From contig CM036167.1 of NCBI GenBank assembly GCA_020631735.1, positions 500,988 to 564,987 of the forward strand: a DNA stretch of 64,000 nt. Direction: 5' to 3'. The position numbers were made by a program, and so were the translations under genes. Each line of letters begins with the position of its first letter. Positions within the stretch are counted from its first letter, which is position 1. The notes beneath the pieces were generated by a model. It had not been told where the DNA came from and searched no databases. It saw only the letters and a program-made list of their open reading frames with translations. The DNA comes from Saccharum officinarum. Lineage: Eukaryota; Streptophyta; Magnoliopsida; Poales; Poaceae. This document shows, piece after piece, positions 31,303-41,502 of the stretch.

Positions 31303-31557
31303 GAGCCTGTTTAGTTCCTCCCCCAACCCAAAAAGCAAACCCAAAAAGTGCTACAGTACCTGTCACATCAAATCTTGCGGCACATGCATGGAGTACTAAA
31401 TGTAGACGAAAGAAAAAACTAATTACACAGTTTAGTTGTAAATCACGAGACAAATCTTTTGAGCCTAATTAGTCCATGATTGGACACAAATTGCCAAATA
31501 AAAACGAAAAGTGCTACAGTAGCCGAACCCAAACTTTTTCACCAACTAAACAACCCC
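31303..31557. mobile_element. GTTTAGTT-family MITE, near-intact copy
   Basis: Starts GAGCCTGTTTAGTTCC and ends CCAACTAAACAACCCC, with AAA on both sides. Internally it carries the subfamily sequence (AAGTGCTACAGTACCTGTC, GGCACATGCATGGAGTAC) that is also present in the hairpin at 35795-36196. Confidence 0.8.
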
Positions 31558-31903
31558 AAAGTTGATATAGCACTCTTGGTAACTATATATTGAAACTGAC
31601 CTAATAGCTACCGGCTCATATATCCAAAAGTATAGAGGCAACAATTAGTATTATGCTTAGCAACTACTGGTACACTAACATTAGTCATATGGGATCGAAA
31701 CAATCCAAAACGTATAGAAGTAACTATTAGTCTTAGATCTTATTTGGATCTCATGGTCTAAATTTTAGTCACTACATTGTAGATCACTTAAGTTCTTAAG
31801 ACTCTAAACAGATAGTCTACAGTGTTGTTTAAAATTTAGACAACCTTACCAAAAAAAAACTCATTGATTCGTTAGATCATATAAGTGAGCTAAAGTAATC
31901 TAA

Positions 31904-32206
31904 GGCCCCGTTTGGTAGTGATCTAGATTCTCCTAAAAACATTTTAGATCCAGATTCTCTTCAGAAACGTTTCTCTGTTGAAATATGAATCACTTGGTAA
32001 GAATCGGTGAAACATTTGGCTATGGATCCAGATGCTCGCTGAAATGAACTAGAATCACCGCGAAACACCTATTTTGGTTGATTCTCATTTCTAGTAAAAA
32101 AACAAGAAACGTTTCTCCTGTGAATCACTTCGCCAAATACCCGTTTGGCACAGATTGCGGTGATTCTTGCGAGAAACGAAACCGATTCTCGCAACCAGAC
32201 GGGACC
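31904..32206. mobile_element. 303-bp Tourist-like MITE
   Basis: Ends GGCCCCGTTTGGTA and AACCAGACGGGACC are imperfect inverted repeats flanked by TAA (31901-31903 and 32207-32209). GAAACGTTTCTC occurs twice inside. Confidence 0.82.
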
Positions 32207-32564
32207 TAAATGTGAAACCATGGGATCCAACACGCAGGTAAGGCTTAGCAACTACTGGCACACCAACACACCAACAATTAGTCATATGGGATCCATAGGC
32301 GTCTTCATAGCGCCGACAGCAGATGCAGATGGATTAAGCTGGATCATATCGACGCAGTGATCAGCATGGATCAGAGCCATAAGAGCAAACAGTGATCCTG
32401 AAAGCCACGGCACATGCACTGCTGGCTGCAGGCTGCTGCATCTCAATCACAACCCTCGCTCTGCCGCGTCATGCCATCATGCACGCACACCATTCCAAAA
32501 CCCCGGCGGCACAGAACTCAACGAACACATGTTATCCATAACGACACCTCGATTCTTCTTATTA

Positions 32565-33041
32565 GGGCACGTTTGGTTAGGGGTGTTAAAATTTAACAAA
32601 TATTGTAGTACTTTCATCTTATTTGACAAAAAATTTTCAATTTTAGACTAATTAGGCTTAGGCCCTGTCTAATTCCCAAGAAATTTTGCAAAATTTTTTA
32701 GATTTCCCGTCACATCGAATCTTTAGACACATACATGAAACATTAAATATAGATAAAAAATAAAATTAATTACATAGTTTAGACGAAATGAATGAGACGA
32801 ATCTTTTAAGCCTAATTAGACCATGATTGAACACTAATTGCAAAATAACAACAAAATTTGCTACAGTGTCGTTTTGCAAAAAAATTTGCAACTAAACAGG
32901 CCCTTAATAGATTCGTCTCGTAAATTATTCCTAATCTGTGCCGACATATATGCAATTAGTCTACATTTAGTACTCTATGCATTTGCCGCAGCATTGATGT
33001 GATAGGAGTTAAACTTTAACGTTCATGAACCAAACAGGGCC
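32565..33041. mobile_element. Outer MITE, split by a related MITE
   Basis: Ends GGGCACGTTTGGTTAGG and TGAACCAAACAGGGCC are flanked by TTA on both sides (32562-32564 and 33042-33044). Without the inner element (32661-32903) it is about 230 bp and reads in reverse relative to the family consensus (GACTAATTAGGC, then ATTCGTCTCG). Confidence 0.8.
32661..32903. mobile_element. Inner GGCCCTGT-family MITE
   Basis: Starts GGCCCTGTCTAATTCC and ends GCAACTAAACAGGCCC, with TTA duplications at 32658-32660 and 32904-32906. 243 bp, with the family core GACGAATCTTTTAAGCC. Confidence 0.88.
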
Positions 33042-33596
33042 TTACTTCTTCACACCCCATATCAATCAAACAATGAGAAAATGAATTGGAAATAACATAA
33101 ATGGAGCTCGATTCAAGTCAGAGCTCGATTCTACTACTAGCAGCAGCCAAGAAAATGAATAACAAATAACATAAATGGAGCGAGCCTACTAGTAGGATAT
33201 TTAGTTCTCTCCATCACCAGAAAAAGAAAAATTGGAAAGAAATCCAAGAGTCCAGTCCAGTTGAGATAAGCTACTACTACATGCATGCTTTGCTTCTCCC
33301 GACAAAGCAACAAACACAGGAAAAAAGGAAGAAAAAAGACGATAATAACCTTGACTTGTTCGTTTTGTTGTTTCAAGAAGTTCATCACCACTTCTCTCCC
33401 TGCTTGGACGAAGGAATGGATTAATGGAACAGTGAAATGGCCATCGATGCGGTCGGTCGGTCGGTTGGTCTGCTAGCTAGCTAGGTTACCACCACTTACC
33501 AGGCCGGATCAACGGCCACCCTACCATGGTGGGTGGTGGCCACTCTCTTAGATCTTCTTTGTCAGGTTGTAAGGCGGCACCGCCAGGGTCGGTCGC
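33042..33596. other. 3' flank of the ZHD gene
   Basis: AT-rich stretch with a 28-30 bp near-repeat (AATAACATAAATGGAGC at about 33088 and 33166) and, close to the gene, a GGTCGGTCGGTCGGTTGG run (33451-33468). The ZHD 3' UTR should lie here; no clear poly(A) signal was seen. Confidence 0.5.
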
Positions 33597-34775
33597 TCAC
33601 TCGAGCTTGAGCGGCAGCGGGGACCCGGGACCGCCGCGGTGGCAGGACGGCCCGGCCTGCTGCTGCTGCTGCTGCTGCGGCGGCGGCGGCATGACTCCAG
33701 CGGGCATCTGCAGATGCATGTGCTGCGGTGGCGGTGGCGGCGGCGGCGACGCCATGCCCGCCATCGCCTGCTGCTCCTGCGCCGCCGGCGAGGCCTCCAG
33801 GCGCTTGGTGGCGAGGTTGTGCTTGTTGTTGTGCATCCACACCTTGAGCACGCGCCGCTTCACGCCGATCTCCTGGCAGAAGGCCTGCACCATGCCGTCG
33901 TCCAGCCGCTGGAGGCGCCACCCCACGCGCTCCGCGAACTCCAGCATGCGCGCCTTCTGCTCCGGGGTGAACTTGGTGCGGAACCGCTTCCTGGACGACG
34001 ACGACCCGCCGCCGCTGCCGCCGCGCGCCGCGTCGCCGGCGACGCCTCCGCCGCCCTCCATCTCGTCGGATTCCGAGGTGTGCATCATGTTCAGCGGCAT
34101 CACGTACTGGTGGTGGGCGTGGGCGTGACCGTGCCCCGGCGGCGGTGGCAGCGCCGGAGGGAGGGCGCGCGCCGCCGCGTAGGCGCCGTAGGGGTCGGCA
34201 CCGGAGATCAGGAGCCCGCCGCCGCTCTTGTGGTGCGGGTGCGCCATGGCGGGCGCCAGGAGGCGGTGGGCGGCGCGGTGGCCGTGCCCGTGGCCCAGGC
34301 CCAGCCCGCTGAAGCCGTCGGCGGCGCCGTACACGTCGTCATCGTCGTCGTCCACCTCCTTGCGGTGGAAATTGCGGTGGCAGCCGCAGGCGGAGCACTT
34401 GAGCGCCTCCAGCGTGCCCTCCTCGCCGCTGGGCATGAACTCGCCGCACCCATCGGTGGCGTTCCCGCCGATGGCCGCCGCGTGGTTCTTGAGGCACTCC
34501 CGGTACTTCACCGCGGAGCTGGTAGCCCCGCCAATGCCGCCGGCCGCCGGCCCGCGCTTCTTCCCGGAGCTCTCCGTCTCCTCCGCCGCGGCAGGCGGCG
34601 ACGGCGTCAGCGCCGCCGCCGACGGAGACTGCTGGCCATTGTTGTTGCTGCCGTGGTCACGGCCGTGCAGCTGCTGCAGGACATGGCCGCCGACGCCGCC
34701 GCCGCCTCCGTAGGGCGACGCGACGTTGGCGTGCATTGGGATCGCGAGCTCGCCCTGCGTGCCAGAAAGATCCAT
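33597..34775 (-). CDS. Zinc-finger homeodomain (ZF-HD/ZHD) transcription factor
   Basis: 392 residues, no intron, as is usual for this family. The ZF-HD dimerisation domain spans about residues 89-140, with the Cys/His pattern in [38 protein letters not shown]. The homeodomain spans about 262-325 ([16 protein letters not shown]; recognition helix VWMHNNKH at 312-319). Between them are acidic, His/Gly-rich and Pro-rich linkers; the C-terminus is Pro- and Gln-rich. ZHD proteins form homo- and heterodimers in the nucleus, bind ATTA-core sites and regulate growth, leaf and stress genes. The start MDLSG was chosen because this N-terminus is what I expect for grass ZHDs; an in-frame upstream ATG at 34901 (good context) would add 42 residues. 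The gene is GC-rich and intact. Confidence 0.95.
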   Translation of the reverse strand: MDLSGTQGELAIPMHANVASPYGGGGGVGGHVLQQLHGRDHGSNNNGQQSPSAAALTPSPPAAAEETESSGKKRGPAAGGIGGATSSAVKYRECLKNHAAAIGGNATDGCGEFMPSGEEGTLEALKCSACGCHRNFHRKEVDDDDDDVYGAADGFSGLGLGHGHGHRAAHRLLAPAMAHPHHKSGGGLLISGADPYGAYAAARALPPALPPPPGHGHAHAHHQYVMPLNMMHTSESDEMEGGGGVAGDAARGGSGGGSSSSRKRFRTKFTPEQKARMLEFAERVGWRLQRLDDGMVQAFCQEIGVKRRVLKVWMHNNKHNLATKRLEASPAAQEQQAMAGMASPPPPPPPQHMHLQMPAGVMPPPPQQQQQQQAGPSCHRGGPGSPLPLKLE

Positions 34776-35060
34776 GCCTCCTCCTGGTCTTGATCCGTCG
34801 TCCTCTTCTCGGCGGCGCCGCTCCAAAGAGAAGATGCTTCTTGCTGACGCTGACGCTGCTGGTGCTTCTGGCCTTCTCTGCAGCGGCACAATGGAAACCA
34901 TGATGAGAGAGCAAGCAAGAAAAGGCCAATGGCGCCCAGAGCTCCTTCCCCTCACTCTCAAGGGTAGTAGATGCAACAAAATTCTCAGTGCTTCTTGGGA
35001 CTCTCAAGTCTCAACACAGACAGAAAGGCATTAAAGCGGAGAGAGAGAGAAAAAGCATAG

Positions 35061-35235
35061 TTTTAAATCTCCCGCTATAGCAGCCGCTATAGCCCGCTAT
35101 AGCCTTTTAAGGCAGAGTGCCGCTATTTGAATTCGTGTATAATTTAGCCGCTATATTCCGCTATAGCCCGATATAGCTCCGCTATTAGCTATTTTAGATA
35201 TATACCGCTAAACGTCTTAGCCCGCTATTTAAAAC
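35061..35235. mobile_element. CCGCTATAGC-rich MITE upstream of the ZHD gene
   Basis: Ends TTTTAAATCTCCCGCTATA and TAGCCCGCTATTTAAAAC are imperfect inverted repeats. The interior is built of CCGCTATAGCC-like units. It lies about 290 bp upstream of the ZHD start codon. Confidence 0.65.
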
Positions 35236-35310
35236 ATTGAGAAAAAGTGAGTGAACAAAAAGGGTGCTGAGGTGAGGTGCTTGGTGGGGATCTCGGGACC
35301 TTATCAACGT

Positions 35311-35576
35311 GGCCTTGTTTAGATACTAAATTCTTCCCTAAATTTCACTATGTAAAAAGAAGATTTCCCATCACATCAAAATGTCGCCAAATGTATGAAG
35401 TACTAAATGTAGATGAAATCAAAAACTAATTATACAGTGTTGTTGTACTTTGCGAGACGAATATTTTGAGTCTAATAAATCAATTTTTAGACAATTTTTT
35501 GCACTAAAAAATAAAAGCTGCTACAGTGCTCTGGCAGCCCAATTCGGACGCCCAAATTTGAGATCTGAACACGACC
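35311..35576. mobile_element. GGCCTTGTTTAG-family MITE upstream of the ZHD gene
   Basis: Starts GGCCTTGTTTAGAT and ends ATCTGAACACGACC (imperfect inverse). Inside are CCCATCACATCAAAA, GTACTAAATGTAGATG and TTTGCGAGACGAA of this family. No clear duplication. Confidence 0.7.
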
Positions 35577-35794
35577 AAGATACTACGACAACTTGCAATT
35601 GCAAAACCCAGCATGGAGGTGGTAAGCAAGCTGCTAAATTATGAGGCCATAGAATAATGCATATTGTTATCTGTGCTTGCTGCCATGTCCTATGCTACAT
35701 ATCTGTCTTGCCAGCTTCTTCTTCTTCTACTGCTACTTTCTTGGGCTCTTCCCCATGCAATGCAAGTATGCAATGCAATGCACACAAGATTACG

Positions 35795-36196
35795 GGGTTG
35801 TTTAGAGCCTGTTTAGTTCCTTCCCACCCAAAAAGCAAACATAAAAAGTGCTACAGTACCTGTCACATCAAATCTTACGGCACATGCATGGAGTACTAAA
35901 TGTAGACGAAAGAAAAAACTAATTACACAGTTTAGTTGTAAATCACGAGTAAGTTGGTGAAAAAGTTTGGGTTCGGCTACTGTAGCACTTTTCGTTTTTA
36001 TTTGGCAATTTGTGTCCAATCATGGACTAATTAGGCTCAAAAGATTTGTCTCGTGATTTACAACTAAACTGTGTAATTAGTTTTTTCTTTCGTCTACATT
36101 TAGTACTCCATGCATGTGCCGCAAGATTTGATGTGACAGGTACTGTAGCACTTTTTGGGTTTGCTTTTTGGGTTGGGGGAGGAACTAAACAGGCTC
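35795..36196. mobile_element. Two head-to-head MITE copies forming a long hairpin
   Basis: A truncated + copy (about 35805-35949) is fused to a full reverse copy (35950-36196). The shared part (about 140 bp, from AGCCTGTTTAGTTCC to GTAAATCACGAG) forms near-perfect inverted arms, with a loop of about 100 bp that is the rest of the reverse copy. An extra terminus GGGGTTGTTTAG sits at 35795. It lies about 1 kb upstream of the ZHD coding start. Confidence 0.85.
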
Positions 36197-36730
36197 TACA
36201 TTACATTACATACAAGTTGGAAGCAAGAGAGAAAGGAAGGAAGGAGAAGCTACTCACTCAGTGGCTATAGTGGAAGAAGGATGGAAAGAGGAACAGTGAG
36301 GTTGTTCTTACCAAAAGGCAGCAGGGTTACTTTGATCTTCTGGTTACTACTGGCTCCAAGTATTTACTGGTTACTGATATACTGCTTCTACCCTTACTGG
36401 TCACTAGATGTATGTGAGTATGGGCTATGGACCAGCCTTTGTTTGACCTCTCTCTATCTCTCTCTTAAATCCTAGGCTTACAACACACCACTTCTCTCTC
36501 CTCCCCTTGAACGAGACACAGCACAGCAAAGACTAGGAGGAGGAGGAGGAGCTCTCATGCTGCTGCAGATGTTTTGTGTTTAGCCTAGCACAGTGTTTGC
36601 TTGTGTGTGTGATGAGTCGCCACAAGGGGTTTTCCACTAGCAGGCTGCTCTGTGCTCTCTCTGTCTGAACAGTGGAGGAGGAGGAGATAGAGGAGAGAGA
36701 GACCAAGAGACCAAAAAGCCAATCAACCTT

Positions 36731-36975
36731 GGCTGTGTTTAGTTCCTAAAAAAACACTGTCCAAACAAAAGATTCCCCGTCACATCAAACTTGCGATACA
36801 TGTATGGAGTACTAAATGTAGATGAAATCAAAAACTAATTGTACAGCTTGGTTGTACTTTGCGAGACGAACGTTTTGAACCTAATTAGTCAACGATTGGA
36901 CACTATTTACCAAATAAAGCCAAAACGTGCTACAATACTTTTTTTTACACCTTTTCGCGGAACTAAACACACCCC
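36731..36975. mobile_element. GTTTAGTTCC-family MITE
   Basis: Starts GGCTGTGTTTAGTTCC and ends GGAACTAAACACACCCC, a good terminal inverted repeat. The core ACGTTTTGAACCTAATTAGTC is shared with the family. Confidence 0.8.
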
Positions 36976-37955
36976 TTGTTGCGTCAAGGGCTAATCGAGA
37001 GGACAAAGGAGCAGGGGGGCAAGGCCCTCAGCCTTTGCAGCTTCCACCATTGCAGTGAGGTGACTAGCGCGCGGCCTCGTCGCTTGGGCACGCTTGCTAG
37101 CTGCTGTCATGTTGGCAATAAAAGAATGAAAGCTGGAGACAGGAAAGAGGAGGAAACGCACTTATGGAAGAGGGTTCTGTACTTGTTTCTAGTAGGATAA
37201 GAAGAGAAATAGGAGTATTAGTGCTTGATGCTTGCTTTGCTTTGCTTGCACTGTCAGACAGTCAAGCTTATTTCAGACAGAAGATGGATGAGTAAATGAG
37301 GGAGGAGGCTCACTGGCCTGTCAGAGGAGAGAGATGATAACCAGCCAGGCACTGATATTTTTTCAATATTATATACCCCAAGACCCAATAGAATGACAGT
37401 AGTGGTTTTACCCTCCTCTCTCTCTTTTTTTGACGCAAACCCTCCTCTCTCTCTCTCTGGAAAAATGCAGTTAAGCACTCAGTTAATGCCTCATGGGCAT
37501 TTCACACAACCCCTGTGCTCTGGGTATTTATGTCTCATGCGTAATAGAGGGATAATATCAATTCCATTGCCGGAGCCTATTCATAGTGGGCAGTCTTTGC
37601 ATCCTCATCACAAGCCATGACTACGTGAATTGTATACATATATATATATATATTCTTTTGTGTTTTAATCTATATACAATAGCATTGCAGTGGTTTAGAC
37701 AAAATATTGCATAGTAATATGTTATATAGAAAATCAAGGCCCTTTTACAAAAAAAATGCTAAGGCACGGTTCATTAAAAAACCCCTTTCACAAAAAAAGA
37801 AGGAAATGAATAAGTAATGCTTCTAAATTAAACCAAAAAGCATTCATTCATGCCAAGATTACCTGCAGATTGTTGCTTTCACAAATTACCTAGATACTTT
37901 GTTATTTAAGATTATGTTAAGTAAAAAAATAGTTTGAGTCACAAAACCATGGCAT
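36976..37955. other. Intergenic, no gene recognised
   Basis: Mixed sequence with CT-rich runs (CTCTCTCTCTCTGG near 37446) and a short TA run (37640-37653). Small frames are present on both strands without any recognisable domain. Confidence 0.55.
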
Positions 37956-38075
37956 GGCCCTGTTCGCTTGTCTTATAAGTCGTACCTTTTTAGCCAACGA
38001 ACAGTGTTTTTCTCTCACATCAAATCAGCGAATAGTACTTTTAGCCATGACTTTTCAGCCAAGCGGACATGGCCC
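37956..38075. mobile_element. 120-bp MITE with GGCCCTGTTCGCTTG ends
   Basis: Ends GGCCCTGTTCGCTTG and CAAGCGGACATGGCC(C) are inverted repeats with two mismatches. Flanking CATGGCAT / ATGCCTCC does not give a clean duplication. Confidence 0.75.
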
Positions 38076-38806
38076 ATGCCTCCTGATTGCCCATACTTTT
38101 CCATTGCTTCTAACGTTAACAGGACCAAAATATGACAAACTAGCACAAAGAACGACACACACGCAGATAAGCTAATTTTTTCTCGAATACGCAAAAGGTT
38201 TGCGTATCTTTATAGAGATAAGCTAATCTTTTGTGGTCTGAAGAATACGAAGCAATTAGTTTCAGGATATATCCATGTCTCCATACCCTACCAGATATGT
38301 TAGTGCAATCACCAAACAATTAGTAGAAGCTTGCAATGTACCAGATGATGTCTGTAGTATAGTTGGAAAAAGTGTTTAAGGCAGCGATATATTATAGTGA
38401 TATAAGTAACAGCATTAGCAGCATGCATGTTTCAGCTATCTGACTGTTTTTTTAGATAATGTCGGCTATGAGACTGTAGCAGAGCATATATAGTGGGTTT
38501 GTCTGTATCACACAAAAGCGTATCATTGTGCCCTAAGAGTTGACCATGCCGCCATGTCCTAATGGTACCCCACAATGACCACACCACTTCCATCAAAAAA
38601 AAAATGACCACACCAGTACTAACCAATCAAATCCCCTTGTGCCTCCTTGAAATGTGCAACACAGCAGGAGGATTGCAATTTGAAGACAAGGCTGGGGGTC
38701 AAAACGGCATGTAGCACAAAAGTAGTGGCGCTAGCAATCAACAAAATTCAGATTAGGGGACATGGTTACATTGACACTTTCTGTTTTGGTCAGAGCCACT
38801 GTGGTT

Positions 38807-38810
<4 letters not shown>

Positions 38811-38880
<70 letters not shown>
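38811..38880. repeat. (TA)35 microsatellite
   Basis: Seventy bases of uninterrupted TA. A YIYIYI-type open frame over it is meaningless. Confidence 0.98.
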
Positions 38881-38882
<2 letters not shown>

Positions 38883-40106
38883 CCAATCAAGACAAATCCT
38901 ACACTCCTTTTTCTTTAAAAAAATTAGTTCAGTTCAGACAACAGACATGGAGCATGCTCATAGATGAGTACAAGATGTCATCTCAAAGATTCTCATAATT
39001 GGGCAGCGGCATGATTTGAGTTAGCACCTACGGACTACTCCATCACCTTGGGGTGTGCAAAGGTCTATGCATTGCTGCCGTCCTTAGGCCCACTTAACCC
39101 CAAAGCTTTGGATCCTGCAACTTTTACCTCTCTGCCTCCCTGTTGCCTGAATGAAATGTTGCTGGGGTTGTGCATGGGCATGGCTATGTTGTCTATGCCT
39201 ACTAGTAGTCACTAGTGGATGGTGAGTGAGTGCTCTTGTCCTTCACTGCACAAACATTCTCCTGCCTCCCTGGAAAGAAAAGCTAAAATTGCCAAGTCTT
39301 TCTTTAACAGCAACCAAGTTGCACTTAGGGCACATGATGGAATCAGCTGCGGTTATATATTATTATCACCTTGCATGGGAATTAGATTCCCTCTTTCCAT
39401 GTGGGAGGGAGAAAGGTCCTAATCACTTCTTTTGGTGGTGAATATTATAAAGTGCTGCCTAAGCATGCAAAGTGCACACAGAATGATCTTTAGGGTACAT
39501 ACAAGACACCCGACTTTTTCTTTCTATCGACTGAATGTCCCCATAGATCACAAGGAATGTCCATTCTTTCCTCCATGACATCTTTAGAACAATATAAGGC
39601 TGGATGATCCAGGAATATCTCTCTCCCAAGGGGGAAAAGATTAAAGGCGCATCCTTAGCTTTCTCTGAAGTTTATATATTTTTTTTTTAAAAAATAAATT
39701 TCCTTTCTTTTCCCCTCCCTTGTTCATGCATGGTTGGTTCATTCCTAGCCTCGATAGGCTCAGCTCTCGTAATGCAATTATGGGTATCTTTGCTTGGCCT
39801 TTTGTTTTTCTCCCACTGGCCTTCATATCTCCCTATCACTTTATTCTTCGATATCTAGTTGCTTTATTCTCACTTAAACCTCATTCTAGCTACTTTTGCA
39901 GACCTTTTGCGTATCTTTGTTTTGCTTGATAATTTTCCTTTTGTTGACACTATGTCTGTTTAATCTTAGTTTATTGAGTATTACTGAAAAGTGTCAGCAA
40001 AATTCTGTTGCACATATATATGTTAAGAATATGTAAAACACTTTTTTAAATAATGGAAGAACATCTAGCTTTATCCCCACAAGTGAGAAAACACTTTATT
40101 GGGTTG
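38881..40106. other. Intergenic, no gene recognised
   Basis: AT-rich, with scattered short frames and no repeat structure beyond poly-T/A runs. Confidence 0.55.
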
Positions 40107-41502
40107 CTGAATTAAGGATTGAAGAGTTGTCATGTCAATGACAAACATATAATGTATTTACCAAGTGATATCAATTTAACTGCCCCACTTTAGAATTTCT
40201 CAATCTGCTTGGGTTCATGCCAAGTTGAAGTTGGGCCCTGTATGGGCTCCGATTAGGATCGTGTTGGACAAGGACTGGGTAGGGGCCGGCTAGAGCGTAG
40301 TGCTTACGCTAAGTATTCAACTGAGGAAATGAATACTCATTTAATTTAATGATGCAATTGTTGTTGTTGTTGTTGTTGTGTGTATAACTATTAGAAACTA
40401 CAAAATTACTAGCTGTTACATTATTTAATTTAGAAACACATAAGTTATATGTGTATATTATTCATATTAAGAAAACTTACCAAAACTCATAAATTTGAAG
40501 AAATTAGTGATTTAAAATAAGCATGGGAAACAGTACAAAGTTAAATGTGCCCTATAATTTTTTTAAACCAAGGGACTAATAGAGAGTGTGTTTTTGTGAA
40601 TAATAGAGAGAGTTTTTAATCATGCATGCTATAACAATTGTGCATCACGCTGGTTGAGTGATCCAACCTACGTGCCAGTGCAATAACCCTGTGGTCATGG
40701 ATCGATCTAATTGGCGCAACAACCCCATATCATGCCTAGCAAACCTGAATGCATGGAAGCCCCTGTCGCAGGATATATATGATGGTTGTTTGATGTCCCC
40801 CAAATTCAATGGATCGCTGAATTAAGGATTGAAGAGTTGTCATGTCAATGACAAACACATATTGTACCCTTTAGGATTTCTGAATCTGCTTGGGTTCATG
40901 CCAAGTTGAAGTTGGGCCTCGTATGGGCTCAGGATCGTGTTGGACAAGGATGGGTAGGGGCTAGAGCTAGGTCATATTGGACTGAGCTAGCGTAGTGCTT
41001 ACGCTAAATATTCAGCAAAGAAAATGAAAACACTCATTTAATTTAATGATGCAATTTTGTTGTTGTTCTGTGTGTGTATAACTATTAGAAACTACAAAAT
41101 TAGTAGCTATTACATTATTTAATTAGAAACACATTAGTTATATGTATATTCATACTAAAAAAACTTACCAAAACTCATAAATTTGAAGAAAGTAGTGATT
41201 AAAAATATGCATTGAAAACAGTACAAAGTTAAATTATGTGCCATATAATTTTTAACCTGATGGGAGACTAACAGACATTGTTTTTTTTTTTGCGAATAGT
41301 AGAGAGAGTTTTTAATCATGCATGCTATAACAATGGTGGATCATGCTGGTTGAGTGATCCGACCTACGTGCCAGTGCAATAACCCTGGTCATGGACCGAT
41401 CTAATTGTCGCAACAACCCCCATATTATGCCTAGCAACATGGAAGCCCCCTGCCGCAGGATATATATGATGGTTACTTGATGGCCCCTAAATTCAATGGA
41501 TC
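40107..41502 (+). repeat. Direct tandem duplication, unit about 710 bp
   Basis: GCTGAATTAAGGATTGAAGA begins at about 40106 and again at about 40816. Blocks shared in order are GGGTTCATGCCAAGTTGAAG, GCGTAGTGCTTACGCTAA, TTTAATTTAATGATGCAA, TTTTTAATCATGCATGCTAT, GCCAGTGCAATAACCCT and GCAGGATATATATGATGGTT. Copies differ by substitutions and small indels, so the event is not recent. No coding content. Confidence 0.93.

Noticed and set aside
33639..34793. 384-codon + strand frame opposite the ZHD gene
   Set aside because: Arg/Ala/Val-rich shadow of the GC-rich ZHD coding sequence, which has clear domains on the other strand.
38762..38998. Open frame encoding a Tyr-Ile repeat
   Set aside because: Translation of the (TA)35 microsatellite.
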